Assembly (NCBI RefSeq): GCF_000769655.1
Contig: NZ_CP008887.1
Span: 1-64,000, forward strand
From: Thermococcus eurythermalis
Lineage (GTDB): Archaea > Methanobacteriota_B > Thermococci > Thermococcales > Thermococcaceae
DNA length: 64,000 bases
Direction of reading: 5' to 3'
Below, one piece after another: positions 44,248-53,024 of this stretch. The notes under the pieces are model-generated. The model was not told the origin of the DNA. It did no database searches and was given only the letters and a program-made list of their open reading frames with translations. Numbering within the stretch: position 1 is the first letter of the stretch; each line of letters opens with the position of its first letter. Position numbers and translations under genes: made by a program.

Positions 44248-45002
44248 CCGCGGTTAGAGTTGAGAACCTCAAAAAGGACTACGGGGGCGTTAGGGCCCTC
44301 AAGGGGATAAGCTTCGAGATAAAGGAAGGCGAAATCTTCGGCCTTATCGGGCCCAACGGCGCCGGAAAGAGCACTACGCTCAAAATCCTCGCGACCCTTC
44401 TGAAACCCACCGGAGGTAGGGCTGAGGTCTTTGGCCACGACGTTGTAAAAGAGGCAGAGGGGGTCAGGGCGCTCATAAGTTACCTGCCGGAGGAGGCCGG
44501 CGCCTACAAGAACCTCACCGGGAAGGAGTACCTGGGGTTCATGGCACGGCTCTACGCAAAGGACGAGAAAAGGGCAGAAGAGATGCTCAAGCTCGGAGTC
44601 GAGCTTTCGGGCCTCGGAGAGAGGCTAAATGACAAAGTCTCGACGTACTCGAAGGGCATGACGAGGAAGCTCCTCCTGGCAAGGGCCCTCATGGTAACCC
44701 CCAAGCTGGCGATTCTCGACGAGCCTGCGAGCGGGCTTGACATAGTAAACGCCTACGAGATAAGGAAGACCATAAAGCGCTTTGCCAGGGAGAAAGGCGT
44801 CACCTTCCTCGTCTCAAGCCACAACATGCTTGAGGTCGAGTTCCTCTGCGACCGCGTTGCCATGATAGCGGAGGGCAGGATAGTGGAAATCGGCACGCCG
44901 AAGGAGCTGAAGGAGAAGTACGACGCCGAGAACCTCGAGGAGGTCTTCATGAGGGCCATCGGAGTGCACATCCCAGAGCCCGTTGGAGGTGAAGGCTCAT
45001 GA
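44244..45002 (+). CDS. ABC transporter ATP-binding protein (NatA/CcmA-like)
   Basis: 252 aa. Walker A GPNGAGKST, the signature region YSKGMTRKLLLARALM, Walker B LAILDEPASGLD and H-loop SSHN are all intact. The degenerate signature YSKGM is typical of export-type ABC-2 systems. ATGA overlaps at both ends show strict coupling with the membrane gene before it and the permease after it. Confidence 0.9.
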   Translation: MTAVRVENLKKDYGGVRALKGISFEIKEGEIFGLIGPNGAGKSTTLKILATLLKPTGGRAEVFGHDVVKEAEGVRALISYLPEEAGAYKNLTGKEYLGFMARLYAKDEKRAEEMLKLGVELSGLGERLNDKVSTYSKGMTRKLLLARALMVTPKLAILDEPASGLDIVNAYEIRKTIKRFAREKGVTFLVSSHNMLEVEFLCDRVAMIAEGRIVEIGTPKELKEKYDAENLEEVFMRAIGVHIPEPVGGEGS

Positions 45003-46276
45003 GCGATTTCTGGGTGCTAGCCAGAAAGGAGATAATGAACCTGGTGAGGGACAAAAAGCTGCTCTTTGGCCTCATCGTGGTGCCGCTTATTATCTACCCC
45101 GCGCTCGGCAAGATGATGCAGTTCGGCTTTGAGAGCGCGACGAAGGAGACACAGGTCGCCATCGTGAACTTCGACGATGGGAACTACGGAGAACTTCTCA
45201 TAAAGGCGCTGAACGCCACTCCAAACGTTACTGTCACCGTGATAAGCGCAGGCTCGGTGGAGGAGGCCCTCAAGAAGGCGGTTGAAGCGGAGCATAACGT
45301 CCTCGTAGTGATTCCCTCCAACTTCAGCGAGGGCATTGAATCAAACGAAGTCGCGACTGTCCAGATATACGGCGTCTTCAAGGGGCTGAGCTCGGGGATG
45401 GCTGAGAGTGTAAGCGAGGGCAGGATTAATGCGGTCATTAATGTCCTTTCCGAGGAGATTGCACGGCTTAAGGTTGCCAGGCTCGGCGTTTCAAACCCTG
45501 GAGCAGTCCTGCACCCCATACGCGCCGAGAGCAAGTCGTACTTCATGGGACGGGTGGTAGACGTCCCCCCGACGGTGGTCTCGCAGGTACTCTCCTCACA
45601 ATCGGTAAGCCTGCCTCTAATAGTCTTTCTCATGGTAACGATAACGGCCCAGATGTCTGCTGGAGCGGTTGCGGCCGAAAAGGAGAACAAGACCCTCGAA
45701 ACGCTCCTCACGCTCCCGGTCAAGAGGACGACGATAGTGGCGTCCAAGATATCCGGGACTGCGGTCATGGGCCTCGTAGCTGCGCTGGCGTATATGATAG
45801 GGCTCAGAAGCTACCTCGGTACCTTCCAGGTGGACACTGGCATAAGCCTTGAAGAGCTCGGACTAGGGCTTACCCCCGAAGGCATGGCGCTCTTTGCCCT
45901 AATAGTGTTCCTGACGATAATCTTCGCGCTCTCACTGGCAATGCTTCTGGCAGTCTACGCAGAGGACGTCCAGAGCGCCAACACCGTCGTCAGCTCTGTC
46001 ATACTGCCCCTCGCTTTCCCGGCGTTCATGCTGATGTTCGTTGACCTAACTCAGGTACCGACGGTGGCCCGTTACGCTCTCCTCGCGCTGCCCTTCACGC
46101 ACCCGATAGTCGCGTACCGGTATGCGCTCACCGGTGACTACTCCTCAATGCTCCTCAGCGTTGCATACCTCAGCGTCATAGCCCTCGTGACCCTCTACAT
46201 GACTGCCAGGATATTCTCAAGCGAAAAGGTGCTGACTGCCAAAATCAGCTGGGGGAAGAAGAGAAAGAAAACCTGA
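44999..46276 (+). CDS. ABC-2 type permease (NatB-like)
   Basis: 425 aa. One N-terminal helix (LLFGLIVVPLIIYPALG), a large extracellular domain (about 45-190, with N-sequons), then five or six helices (from LPLIVFLMVTITAQMSAG) with ENKTLETLLTLPVKR, the conserved coupling stretch of NatB-type exporters. Works with the preceding ATPase to export an unknown substrate, possibly Na+, a lipid or a peptide. Confidence 0.88.
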   Translation: MSDFWVLARKEIMNLVRDKKLLFGLIVVPLIIYPALGKMMQFGFESATKETQVAIVNFDDGNYGELLIKALNATPNVTVTVISAGSVEEALKKAVEAEHNVLVVIPSNFSEGIESNEVATVQIYGVFKGLSSGMAESVSEGRINAVINVLSEEIARLKVARLGVSNPGAVLHPIRAESKSYFMGRVVDVPPTVVSQVLSSQSVSLPLIVFLMVTITAQMSAGAVAAEKENKTLETLLTLPVKRTTIVASKISGTAVMGLVAALAYMIGLRSYLGTFQVDTGISLEELGLGLTPEGMALFALIVFLTIIFALSLAMLLAVYAEDVQSANTVVSSVILPLAFPAFMLMFVDLTQVPTVARYALLALPFTHPIVAYRYALTGDYSSMLLSVAYLSVIALVTLYMTARIFSSEKVLTAKISWGKKRKKT

Positions 46277-46281
46277 CTCGA

Positions 46282-46295
46282 CTTTTCCTTTTTTA
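46282..46295 (+). terminator. T-rich terminator after ABC operon
   Basis: CTTTTCCTTTTTTAG follows the permease stop. Confidence 0.55.
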
Positions 46296-46353
46296 GAGCC
46301 CAAAACAAACAAAAACGGCGAAAACAAAAATCAAACGGCGGACAGCACAAAAA

Positions 46354-46770
46354 TCACTCTATCGGCACGCCGTCCTTTGTCCTCGGAGCTAACCACTTCA
46401 TTAGCTTCTTCGGGTTCTTCGTGCGGATTATTATCGTTATCGGGCCGAGCGGGGACTCCTCGTTGAAGTTCACAACTCCCGCGTAGGCCGCCTGCTTGTT
46501 CACCTTTATGATAATTTCCTCCCCGAAGTAGCCCTCCTCAAGGAAGGAACGCGCCGTGTCGAGTATAGCCTGACCCCTGAACAGCTCGTAGAGCCTGCTG
46601 AGGGCTTTTCTGTTCTTTGTCTTTCCGGTGAGGATTATGTAATCGCCCCTGTCAAAGGCCTCGAACTCCAGGCCCGGGATGAGGTTCAGCATCGCCCTCT
46701 TTACCTTCTCGATGTCCTCAGTGGGGTAAACGTAAGCCTCAACCTCAACTTCCTCGAACAGCTCTTCCAT
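46354..46770 (-). CDS. UPF0201/RNA-binding-domain family protein
   Basis: 138 aa. [27 protein letters not shown] opens the family and [27 protein letters not shown] closes it, the alpha/beta fold of archaeal UPF0201-type proteins, predicted to bind RNA and sometimes linked to the exosome. ATG at 46770 after GGTGAGGTGAGAAAG. Confidence 0.78.
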   Translation of the reverse strand: MEELFEEVEVEAYVYPTEDIEKVKRAMLNLIPGLEFEAFDRGDYIILTGKTKNRKALSRLYELFRGQAILDTARSFLEEGYFGEEIIIKVNKQAAYAGVVNFNEESPLGPITIIIRTKNPKKLMKWLAPRTKDGVPIE

Positions 46771-46804
46771 CTTTCTCACCTCACCAGGCTAAGCTCGAAG
46801 GAAC

Positions 46805-46816
46805 GCTTATAAACCC
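46805..46816 (+). promoter_or_regulatory. TATA box of ZIP transporter gene
   Basis: GCTTATAAACCC about 35 bp before the ATG at 46846, leaving a very short leader. Confidence 0.5.
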
Positions 46817-46845
46817 AACCGCCGAAAGAATTAGGTGGCCTAAAT

Positions 46846-47652
46846 ATGTTAGAAGGCTTCATCGAAAACCTTGCAAGCTACCTGCTGAACTTGAGCGGGG
46901 GAAGCCTGATATGGGTGTCCTTTTATGCCGGTCTCTTCGTCGCTCTCATGACGTCTCTAGGTGCTATGGTGGCAATTTTCGCGAAGAAGATTCCAGAGGG
47001 CGGGGTTGACTTTTCGCTCAGCTTCGCGGCGGGTGTAATGATAGTCGCGTCCTTCACGTCCCTTATCCTCCCAGGGATAGAGAGCGCGGGGTTCCTGCCG
47101 GTGGGGGTGGGGATAGCCCTCGGTGTCCTCCTGATTTATGCCGTGGACAGACTTCTTCCCCACGAACACCTCGTCAGGGGTTATGAAGGGCCCAAAGGGA
47201 TGAAAGAGAAGCTAAGGAAGGTCTGGCTCCTCATATTCGCAATGATAATCCACAACCTCCCGGAGGGGCTTGCCGTCGGCACTTCCCTTATCTACAATCT
47301 TGAGGTCGGGCTCGTTACTGCGATAGCAATAGGCATCCAGGACTTCCCTGAGGGAACAGTCGTCTCGCTCCCCTTAGCAGTTATACAGAAGAAAAGCCTG
47401 GGCCCAGTTTTAGTAGACATCCTTAGCGGGCTGGCCGAGATGGTGATGGTGGTCATCGGCGCGCTCTTCTTCACGGCGTTCTCAAGTGTTCTGCCCTACG
47501 GCCTGGGCCTCGCTGGAGGTGCGATGCTCTACGTGACGATAAAGGAGATGATCCCCGAGATATATGGAGAAGAGAAGAACCAGACCCTCGTCACGCTGGG
47601 CTTCTTCGCAGGGTTCTACGTTATGCTCCTCCTCGATTCAAGTCTTGGATGA
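46846..47652 (+). CDS. ZIP-family divalent metal transporter
   Basis: 268 aa, eight helices. Helix 4 has IIHNLPEGLAVG and helix 5 IGIQDFPEGTVV, the two halves of the ZIP metal site; in helix 5 the usual His is replaced by Asp. Transports zinc or related ions. A His-poor loop (VRGYEGPKGMKEKLRK) follows helix 3. Its 3' end overlaps the convergent kinase gene by 32 bp. Confidence 0.9.
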   Translation: MLEGFIENLASYLLNLSGGSLIWVSFYAGLFVALMTSLGAMVAIFAKKIPEGGVDFSLSFAAGVMIVASFTSLILPGIESAGFLPVGVGIALGVLLIYAVDRLLPHEHLVRGYEGPKGMKEKLRKVWLLIFAMIIHNLPEGLAVGTSLIYNLEVGLVTAIAIGIQDFPEGTVVSLPLAVIQKKSLGPVLVDILSGLAEMVMVVIGALFFTAFSSVLPYGLGLAGGAMLYVTIKEMIPEIYGEEKNQTLVTLGFFAGFYVMLLLDSSLG

Positions 47653-48193
47653 CCCTCTCAACGAGGGCCTTTACCTTTTCCTCGTACTCCTCCTTCGAGC
47701 CGTCGTTTATCAGCATGTAGTCCGCCATCGCTATGACGCCTCCAATCCCAAAGCGGAGCTCCTTCCAGTCCCTCTCCTCGAAGTCCTCCCAGCTCTGCGG
47801 GTCGTCGTGCCTGCCCCTCTCTCTGAGCCTCTCGAAGCGGAGCTTCGGCGGTGTGTGGACGGCGATGATGATGATTTCCTCCCCCGGAAAGGCACTCCTG
47901 AAGGTTCCCACCTCGTCAAGGGAGCGAACGCCGTCTATGACAACGAGCGGGCTCTTCTCTAAAAAAGCCCTCACCTTCTCAACGGCGAGCTTCGCGACCG
48001 CGTTCTGACCGAGCTCCTGCCTCAGGCGTATGCTCACCTTTGCGACGTTTTCCTTGGTTAGTTCAAGACCCCGCTTCACCGTTTCCTCACGGACGATGTC
48101 ACCGAGGGAAACGCTGGGAAAACCTCTCCTCTCAAACTCCGCCACAATCTTACTCTTTCCAGAACCGGGCATTCCAGTTACTATCACTATCAT
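47621..48193 (-). CDS. UPF0200 P-loop nucleotide kinase
   Basis: 190 aa. IVIVTGMPGSGKSKIVAEFERRGFPSVSLGDIVREE gives the P loop and the adenylate-kinase-like acceptor region; VIDGVRSLDEV and FERLRERGRHDD are the Walker B and lid. Family resembles dephospho-CoA kinase, but substrate is unproven. ATG at 48193 after GGTGGGCTCA. Confidence 0.85.
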   Translation of the reverse strand: MIVIVTGMPGSGKSKIVAEFERRGFPSVSLGDIVREETVKRGLELTKENVAKVSIRLRQELGQNAVAKLAVEKVRAFLEKSPLVVIDGVRSLDEVGTFRSAFPGEEIIIIAVHTPPKLRFERLRERGRHDDPQSWEDFEERDWKELRFGIGGVIAMADYMLINDGSKEEYEEKVKALVERVIQDLNRGGA

Positions 48194-48243
48194 TGAGCCC
48201 ACCCAGAGTAGCTCGGAGGGGATTTAAAAAGGTAACCCAACGG

Positions 48244-50409
48244 TCACTTCAGGAAGTCCTCAAGCGTCCCCCTCTTTTTCGGCCTTTCCTGCACGCTCAC
48301 GCTCTTCTCAATTCCAAGGTGGCGGTAAATTCCGTCGAGGATTTTCGCACCGATGCCTTCGACTCTGAGGAGCTCCGCAGGCTTGGCTCTAACGATGTCC
48401 TCAACGCTCCTGAAGCCGGCGTTGTAGAGCGCCCTGGCCCTCTTCCTTCCGATGTTCGGGAGCCTGACCAGCTCAAGGAGCTCCTCGCGGACGCCGTGCC
48501 TCAGCCTCAGGTGGAGGTCTCTCAGGTACTGCAGGATGTCCTCCTTGGGGTCGAAGAGCTTGTAAAGCTCTATGAGCGAGTACATCAGCCAGTCTGCCAG
48601 CTCAAGAAGCCTGTAGAGGTCTCCGGGGTCTATGTTGTAGGTCTCGTAAATCCTAGTCTCGGGCACCTCGTTAATCCAGTCGAGGAGCACCTTGGCCGTC
48701 TTCACTTGCCCTAGGAAGCCCTGGAACCTGGAGTCTTCGTAGTAGGGTATGCTCGCGTAGAGTTTATCTTCGAGCTCGTAGGCAAGGTCGAGGTAGTCCT
48801 CCATCTCGCGCCTCCTGGCCGTCAGGGTGGCCATGTCCGGGGTCGAGGCGATGAGCTGGAAGATTCCGAAGGGGTTCGGGTTTTTCTCGAGGGCAGGGAA
48901 GGCGTCCTTGAACTTCTTGGCTGTGAGCGGGTCTATGTAGAGCTGGGAAGTCCTCTTTCCGAAGGGCAGGGCCTGGAACTTACCCTCAAGGTCGAGGTCT
49001 ATGAACTCGTTCTCAACGAGGAAGTAGACGACGTCTTTAGCCTTGTATTCAAGCGAGCTCAAGTCCTTCCGCTGGTGGGCGTAGAAGGTTCTCTCAAGGA
49101 AGTGGACGAGCTCAGAGAAGCTCTTAACCCCGAAGTTTGTGATTAGGGCAAGGATCTGACTCCTGAAGGCCTGCTCGTTGGCGAGCATCGAGAAGAGCTT
49201 CTCGGGCTTCCCGCGGATGTAGCGCTCCATAAGCTTGCCCGGCTCGTCGGTTCTGGCCACTATTATCGCCTCGCCGTACTTGTCGTACTTTGGCCTTCCA
49301 GCCCTTCCCATCATCTGCTGTATCTCAAGGACGGGTATATCCGTCCAGCCGAAGCCCGCATAGCGCTTGGTGTCGCGGATTACTACTCTGAATGAGGGTA
49401 AATTTACTCCAGCGCTGAGGGTAGGGGTAGCTGTTATGACCTTAATCAACCCCTCCCTAAAGGCGTCCTCTATGAGCGTCCTCTCGGTCCTGCTGAGGCC
49501 CGCGTGGTGGAAGGCAACGCCCCCGACGAGGGCTTTCTTCAGCTTCTCGCTCGTCGGGTTGTCCTCAAGCTGGGAGGCAAGGTTTTCAAGGGCCCTCTTT
49601 TCGGGCTTGGTGAGGTGGCTTGAGACGAGCTTCGATAGGGCTAAAGCCTCCTTCTCAGCCGAGCGGCGCGTGTTGACGAAGACGAGAGCCCCCTTGCCCC
49701 TCTTCACGGCGTCGGTCACGAGGGAGTACCAGTTCTCAGGGTATCTTTCCACCGTGCCGTCTTCCCATATGAGAGTCCCGGTGTGGAAGACTCCCTTCCT
49801 CAGCTGGACGGGCCTCCACTCGCTCATAACTAGAGCGGCATCGAGCCACTCCGCCAGCTCCTCGGCGTTGCCAACGGTCGCGCTCAGGGCCAGAATCTGG
49901 GCCCGCCCGAGCATGTGGGTGAGAATCATCTCAAGCGTTGCCCCCCTGTCGTAGGAGCCTATGAGGTGAACCTCGTCAGCAACGACGAGCTTTACGTCTC
50001 TAATCCACCTGGCCCCGTGCCTGAGGAGTGAGTCAAACTTCTCAGCTGTGGCCACTATTATGTCGTACTTCCCGAGCCAGTCGTCGGTTGAGTCATAATC
50101 ACCCGTCGTCGCGGCGACCCTAAGGCCTAGGCTCTCCCACTCCTTGAACTCTCGGTATTTCTCCTCCGCCAGGGCCTTGAGCGGGACGAGGTAGACAGCC
50201 TTGCCCCCCTCGCGGAGAAGCTTGTCCACCATAACTATCTCGCTCACGAGGGTCTTTCCGCTCGCCGTTGGAATGGCTAAAACGAGGTTCCTGCCCTCCA
50301 GCACCCCGCTCTTCAGCGCCTCGGCCTGGGGTGGATAAAGCTCCTCTATGCCCCTCTCCTTGATGACCCGTTTAAGCCTCTCATCAACAGGGAGTTCATC
50401 AACTTTCAT
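48244..50409 (-). CDS. hel308: ATP-dependent DNA helicase Hel308 (Hjm)
   Basis: 721 aa. Superfamily 2, 3'-5' helicase acting on stalled forks and Holliday junctions. Walker A AIPTASGKT (45-53), DEVH (145-148), SAT (LALSATVG) and motif VI QMMGRAGRP are intact; a C-terminal helix-hairpin-helix (LPNIGRKRARALYNAGF, LLRVEGIGAKIL) and a final GTLEDFLK that may act as a PCNA-binding tail. Full length for the family. Confidence 0.96.
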   Translation of the reverse strand: MKVDELPVDERLKRVIKERGIEELYPPQAEALKSGVLEGRNLVLAIPTASGKTLVSEIVMVDKLLREGGKAVYLVPLKALAEEKYREFKEWESLGLRVAATTGDYDSTDDWLGKYDIIVATAEKFDSLLRHGARWIRDVKLVVADEVHLIGSYDRGATLEMILTHMLGRAQILALSATVGNAEELAEWLDAALVMSEWRPVQLRKGVFHTGTLIWEDGTVERYPENWYSLVTDAVKRGKGALVFVNTRRSAEKEALALSKLVSSHLTKPEKRALENLASQLEDNPTSEKLKKALVGGVAFHHAGLSRTERTLIEDAFREGLIKVITATPTLSAGVNLPSFRVVIRDTKRYAGFGWTDIPVLEIQQMMGRAGRPKYDKYGEAIIVARTDEPGKLMERYIRGKPEKLFSMLANEQAFRSQILALITNFGVKSFSELVHFLERTFYAHQRKDLSSLEYKAKDVVYFLVENEFIDLDLEGKFQALPFGKRTSQLYIDPLTAKKFKDAFPALEKNPNPFGIFQLIASTPDMATLTARRREMEDYLDLAYELEDKLYASIPYYEDSRFQGFLGQVKTAKVLLDWINEVPETRIYETYNIDPGDLYRLLELADWLMYSLIELYKLFDPKEDILQYLRDLHLRLRHGVREELLELVRLPNIGRKRARALYNAGFRSVEDIVRAKPAELLRVEGIGAKILDGIYRHLGIEKSVSVQERPKKRGTLEDFLK

Positions 50410-50482
50410 TCTCCCTCAGCTCCACATTCCATTGGCCGGCGGTTTTATATGTCTATTGTCCCAATGGGAGATGGGATGCGGT

Positions 50483-51061
50483 ATGGAAATAGAGGTGCCC
50501 TACGTCCTGTTCAGGACAAAATCCGGGGTTTATGGACTGGACAGCTATTTCTACCCCGCTCTGGAGAGAGCTGAGCACAGGGCGGCCCTGCTTAGAAAGA
50601 TGGAGCTAAAACCGCTCCCACAGGTCAGCGGGGAGTACCACGTAACCCCAGACAACGTGAAGGACATCCTCAGGGAGCTTGCCCTCGAACTGTACAGGCT
50701 CGCGGGCAGGAGCTTTGATGAGAGGAGCAAACACATGAGGCGCTGGAACATACTCCGCTTTCTGGGGATTCCCTCAGGCTACCTCAAAAACCTGAAGAAG
50801 GACGAGGAGCTGGCGGGAAGGATAAGGAGGGTTCTGCTGGCACTCTCGATTGTAGAACACGTCCTCGGGATAAAAGGCCCCTCAGACCTGGAGAACCTCT
50901 CAGTTGAGCCCCTTGGATGGGCCGTCTTCAGGCTGGAAGTGATGGACGGAAAACCAGTTGACCCTGTTTATGCACAGCTCTACGAAGACGACGCCGGTTT
51001 CAGAAGGGCCCTTTTCGGGCTCCTGCAGAAAGAAAAAGGTTTAGAAAAGGAAAGGTCATGA
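50483..51061 (+). CDS. Hypothetical protein
   Basis: 192 aa, mainly helical. Features include PYVLFRTKSGVYGLDSYFYPALERAEHRAALLRKMELKPL and RRWNILRFLGIPSGYLKNLKKDEELAGRIRRVLLALSIVEHVLG. TATA-like GGTTTTATATG lies at 50438-50448. Start uncertain between 50471 and 50483; weak ribosome site. No family recognised. Its end overlaps the convergent dppF by 6 bp. Confidence 0.6.
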   Translation: MEIEVPYVLFRTKSGVYGLDSYFYPALERAEHRAALLRKMELKPLPQVSGEYHVTPDNVKDILRELALELYRLAGRSFDERSKHMRRWNILRFLGIPSGYLKNLKKDEELAGRIRRVLLALSIVEHVLGIKGPSDLENLSVEPLGWAVFRLEVMDGKPVDPVYAQLYEDDAGFRRALFGLLQKEKGLEKERS

Positions 51062-52033
51062 CTTGGCGTAGAGCCAGCAGGCCACGTAGTGATCCTTCTC
51101 GACCTCAACAAGCGGTGGCTCCTTCTTGTCGCAGAGCCCGGCCTTGGCAAAGGGACACCTCGGGTGGAAGTGACATCCCTCCGGCGGGTTTATCGGGCTC
51201 GGCGGCTCGCCTTCTATCCGGGCACGCTTCTTCTTGAGCTCCCTTGCCAAGTCGGGGTCAGGGACGGGAATCGCCGAGAGGAGCATCTGGGTGTATGGGT
51301 GCAGTGGATTCTCGAATATCTTCTCAGCCGGGCCGACTTCCACGAGTTTTCCGAGGTACATCACACCCATCCTGTGGCTCATGTACTTGACGACACCGAG
51401 GTCGTGGCTGATGAAGAGGTAAGTGAACCCGTACTTCTTCTGGAGGTCCTTGAGCATGTTGAGAATGTTCGCCTGAACCGAGACGTCAAGAGCTGAGGTT
51501 GGCTCATCGAGCACGATAAACTCCGGCTTGAGGGCGAGGAGCCTTGCGAGGGCTATCCTCTGCCTCTGTCCTCCTGAGAACTCGTGGGGGTAGCGGTAGA
51601 GGTGCATCTCGTTAAGGCCGACACTTTCGAGCAGGTCTATGACGAACTCCTCCGGGTCGTCAACCGGGATGCCGTGGAAGCGGACCGGCTCCATTATGAC
51701 TTCAAAGACAGTCTGCCTCGGGTTCAGGGAGGAATATGGGTCCTGGAACATTATCTGGGCCCTTCTCCTGAACTCCTTCATCTCGTCGCCTTTTATCGTG
51801 GTGACGTCCTTACCGTCAAAGATTATCTTTCCGGACGTTGGCTCTATGAGCCTCAGTATCGTCCTTCCCGTTGTCGTCTTTCCACAGCCGCTTTCACCCA
51901 CCAGTCCGAAGGTTTCACCCCTGTTTATCTCGAAGCTTATGCCGTCAACGGCCTTAACGTATCCTATAGTTCTGAAGAGTCCCCTGACGGGGAAGTACTT
52001 TTTGAGGTTTTCAACCTTGAGGAGCGGTTCCAT
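51056..52033 (-). CDS. dppF: Dipeptide/oligopeptide ABC transporter ATP-binding protein (second)
   Basis: 325 aa. Walker A GESGCGKTT, signature FSGGQRQRIALARLL and Walker B FIVLDEPTSALD are intact; the C-terminal oligo-HPY domain has GCHFHPRCPFAKAGLCDKKEPPLVEV with Cys ligands of an Fe-S cluster. Last gene of dppABCDF. GAGGTGGTGACG precedes the ATG at 52033. Confidence 0.93.
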   Translation of the reverse strand: MEPLLKVENLKKYFPVRGLFRTIGYVKAVDGISFEINRGETFGLVGESGCGKTTTGRTILRLIEPTSGKIIFDGKDVTTIKGDEMKEFRRRAQIMFQDPYSSLNPRQTVFEVIMEPVRFHGIPVDDPEEFVIDLLESVGLNEMHLYRYPHEFSGGQRQRIALARLLALKPEFIVLDEPTSALDVSVQANILNMLKDLQKKYGFTYLFISHDLGVVKYMSHRMGVMYLGKLVEVGPAEKIFENPLHPYTQMLLSAIPVPDPDLARELKKKRARIEGEPPSPINPPEGCHFHPRCPFAKAGLCDKKEPPLVEVEKDHYVACWLYAKS

Positions 52034-52043
52034 CGTCACCACC

Positions 52044-53024
52044 TCAGTACAGATGGCAGGCCACGAAGTGGCCGGGTTCTAACTCCTTCAGCTTCGGCAC
52101 TTCACTTCTGCACCTCTCGGTCGCGTAGGGGCACCTCGGGTGGAAGCGGCATCCCTTCGGAGGGGTTATCAGGTTGGGCACGGTTCCAGGTATTGCCTCA
52201 AGCCTCTCTATCTTCGCCAGCGGGTTCGGAACTGCCCTCAGCAGGCCCTTTGTGTACGGGTGGAGCGGGTTTTTGAAAATCTGGTCAACGGAGCCTATTT
52301 CGACGATTTTGCCCGCGTACATGACAGCAACACGGTCCGCCATCTCGGCGACGACACCCATGTTGTGCGTGATGAGTATCACCGTCGTGTTGTACTCCTT
52401 CTTGAGCTTGTTCATGAGGTCGAGTATCTGCGCCTGGACAGTTACGTCAAGGGCCGTGGTCGGCTCGTCCGCTATCAGAATCTTCGGGTCGTTGGAGACA
52501 CCGATTCCAATGACGACACGCTGTTTCATACCACCGCTGAGCTCGTGCGGGTAGTTCTTGACCCTGTTCTCCGGGTCTGGAATTAGGACGCGCCTGAGTA
52601 TATCAACGGCCTTTCTGAAGCCTTCTTTCCAGCCCTCCACAGTCCCGTGAACCACCATGGCCTCGGCAATCTGATAGCCGACCGTGTAAAGCGGGTCGAG
52701 AGAGGCGTGGGGGTCCTGGAATATGTAGGCTATCTCCCTGCCCCTTATCTTCCTGATTTCCTCTTCGCTGAGCTTCAGCAGGTCTATGGTAGACCCGTCG
52801 TCCCTGTGGTAGAGCACTTTGCCCTTGACAATCCTTCCAGGGCTCTCTATCAGCTGGGTCAATGCCCTCGACGTGACGCTCTTTCCACAGCCGGTTTCTC
52901 CAACGAGGGCGAACGTTTCTCCCCTGTAGACGTCGAACGAAACGTCCTCTATCGCCTTGACTATGCCTGCATAGGTGTAAAAGTGAACAGTGAGGCCGCG
53001 GACTTCGAGTATGGGCTCAGGCAT
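52044..53024 (-). CDS. dppD: Dipeptide/oligopeptide ABC transporter ATP-binding protein (first)
   Basis: 326 aa. GETGCGKSV, LSGGMKQRVVIGIGVSND and ILIADEPTTALDV are the nucleotide-binding motifs; C-terminus has GCRFHPRCPYATERCRSEVPKL. ATG at 53024 after GGGTGAGGAGA, overlapping the dppC end. Confidence 0.93.
   Translation of the reverse strand: MPEPILEVRGLTVHFYTYAGIVKAIEDVSFDVYRGETFALVGETGCGKSVTSRALTQLIESPGRIVKGKVLYHRDDGSTIDLLKLSEEEIRKIRGREIAYIFQDPHASLDPLYTVGYQIAEAMVVHGTVEGWKEGFRKAVDILRRVLIPDPENRVKNYPHELSGGMKQRVVIGIGVSNDPKILIADEPTTALDVTVQAQILDLMNKLKKEYNTTVILITHNMGVVAEMADRVAVMYAGKIVEIGSVDQIFKNPLHPYTKGLLRAVPNPLAKIERLEAIPGTVPNLITPPKGCRFHPRCPYATERCRSEVPKLKELEPGHFVACHLY

Noticed and set aside
50385-50420. 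Possible box C/D sRNA at the start of hel308 (TTGATGA twice on the minus strand)
   Set aside because: No CTGA boxes at the required 12-nt spacing; the match is coding sequence.
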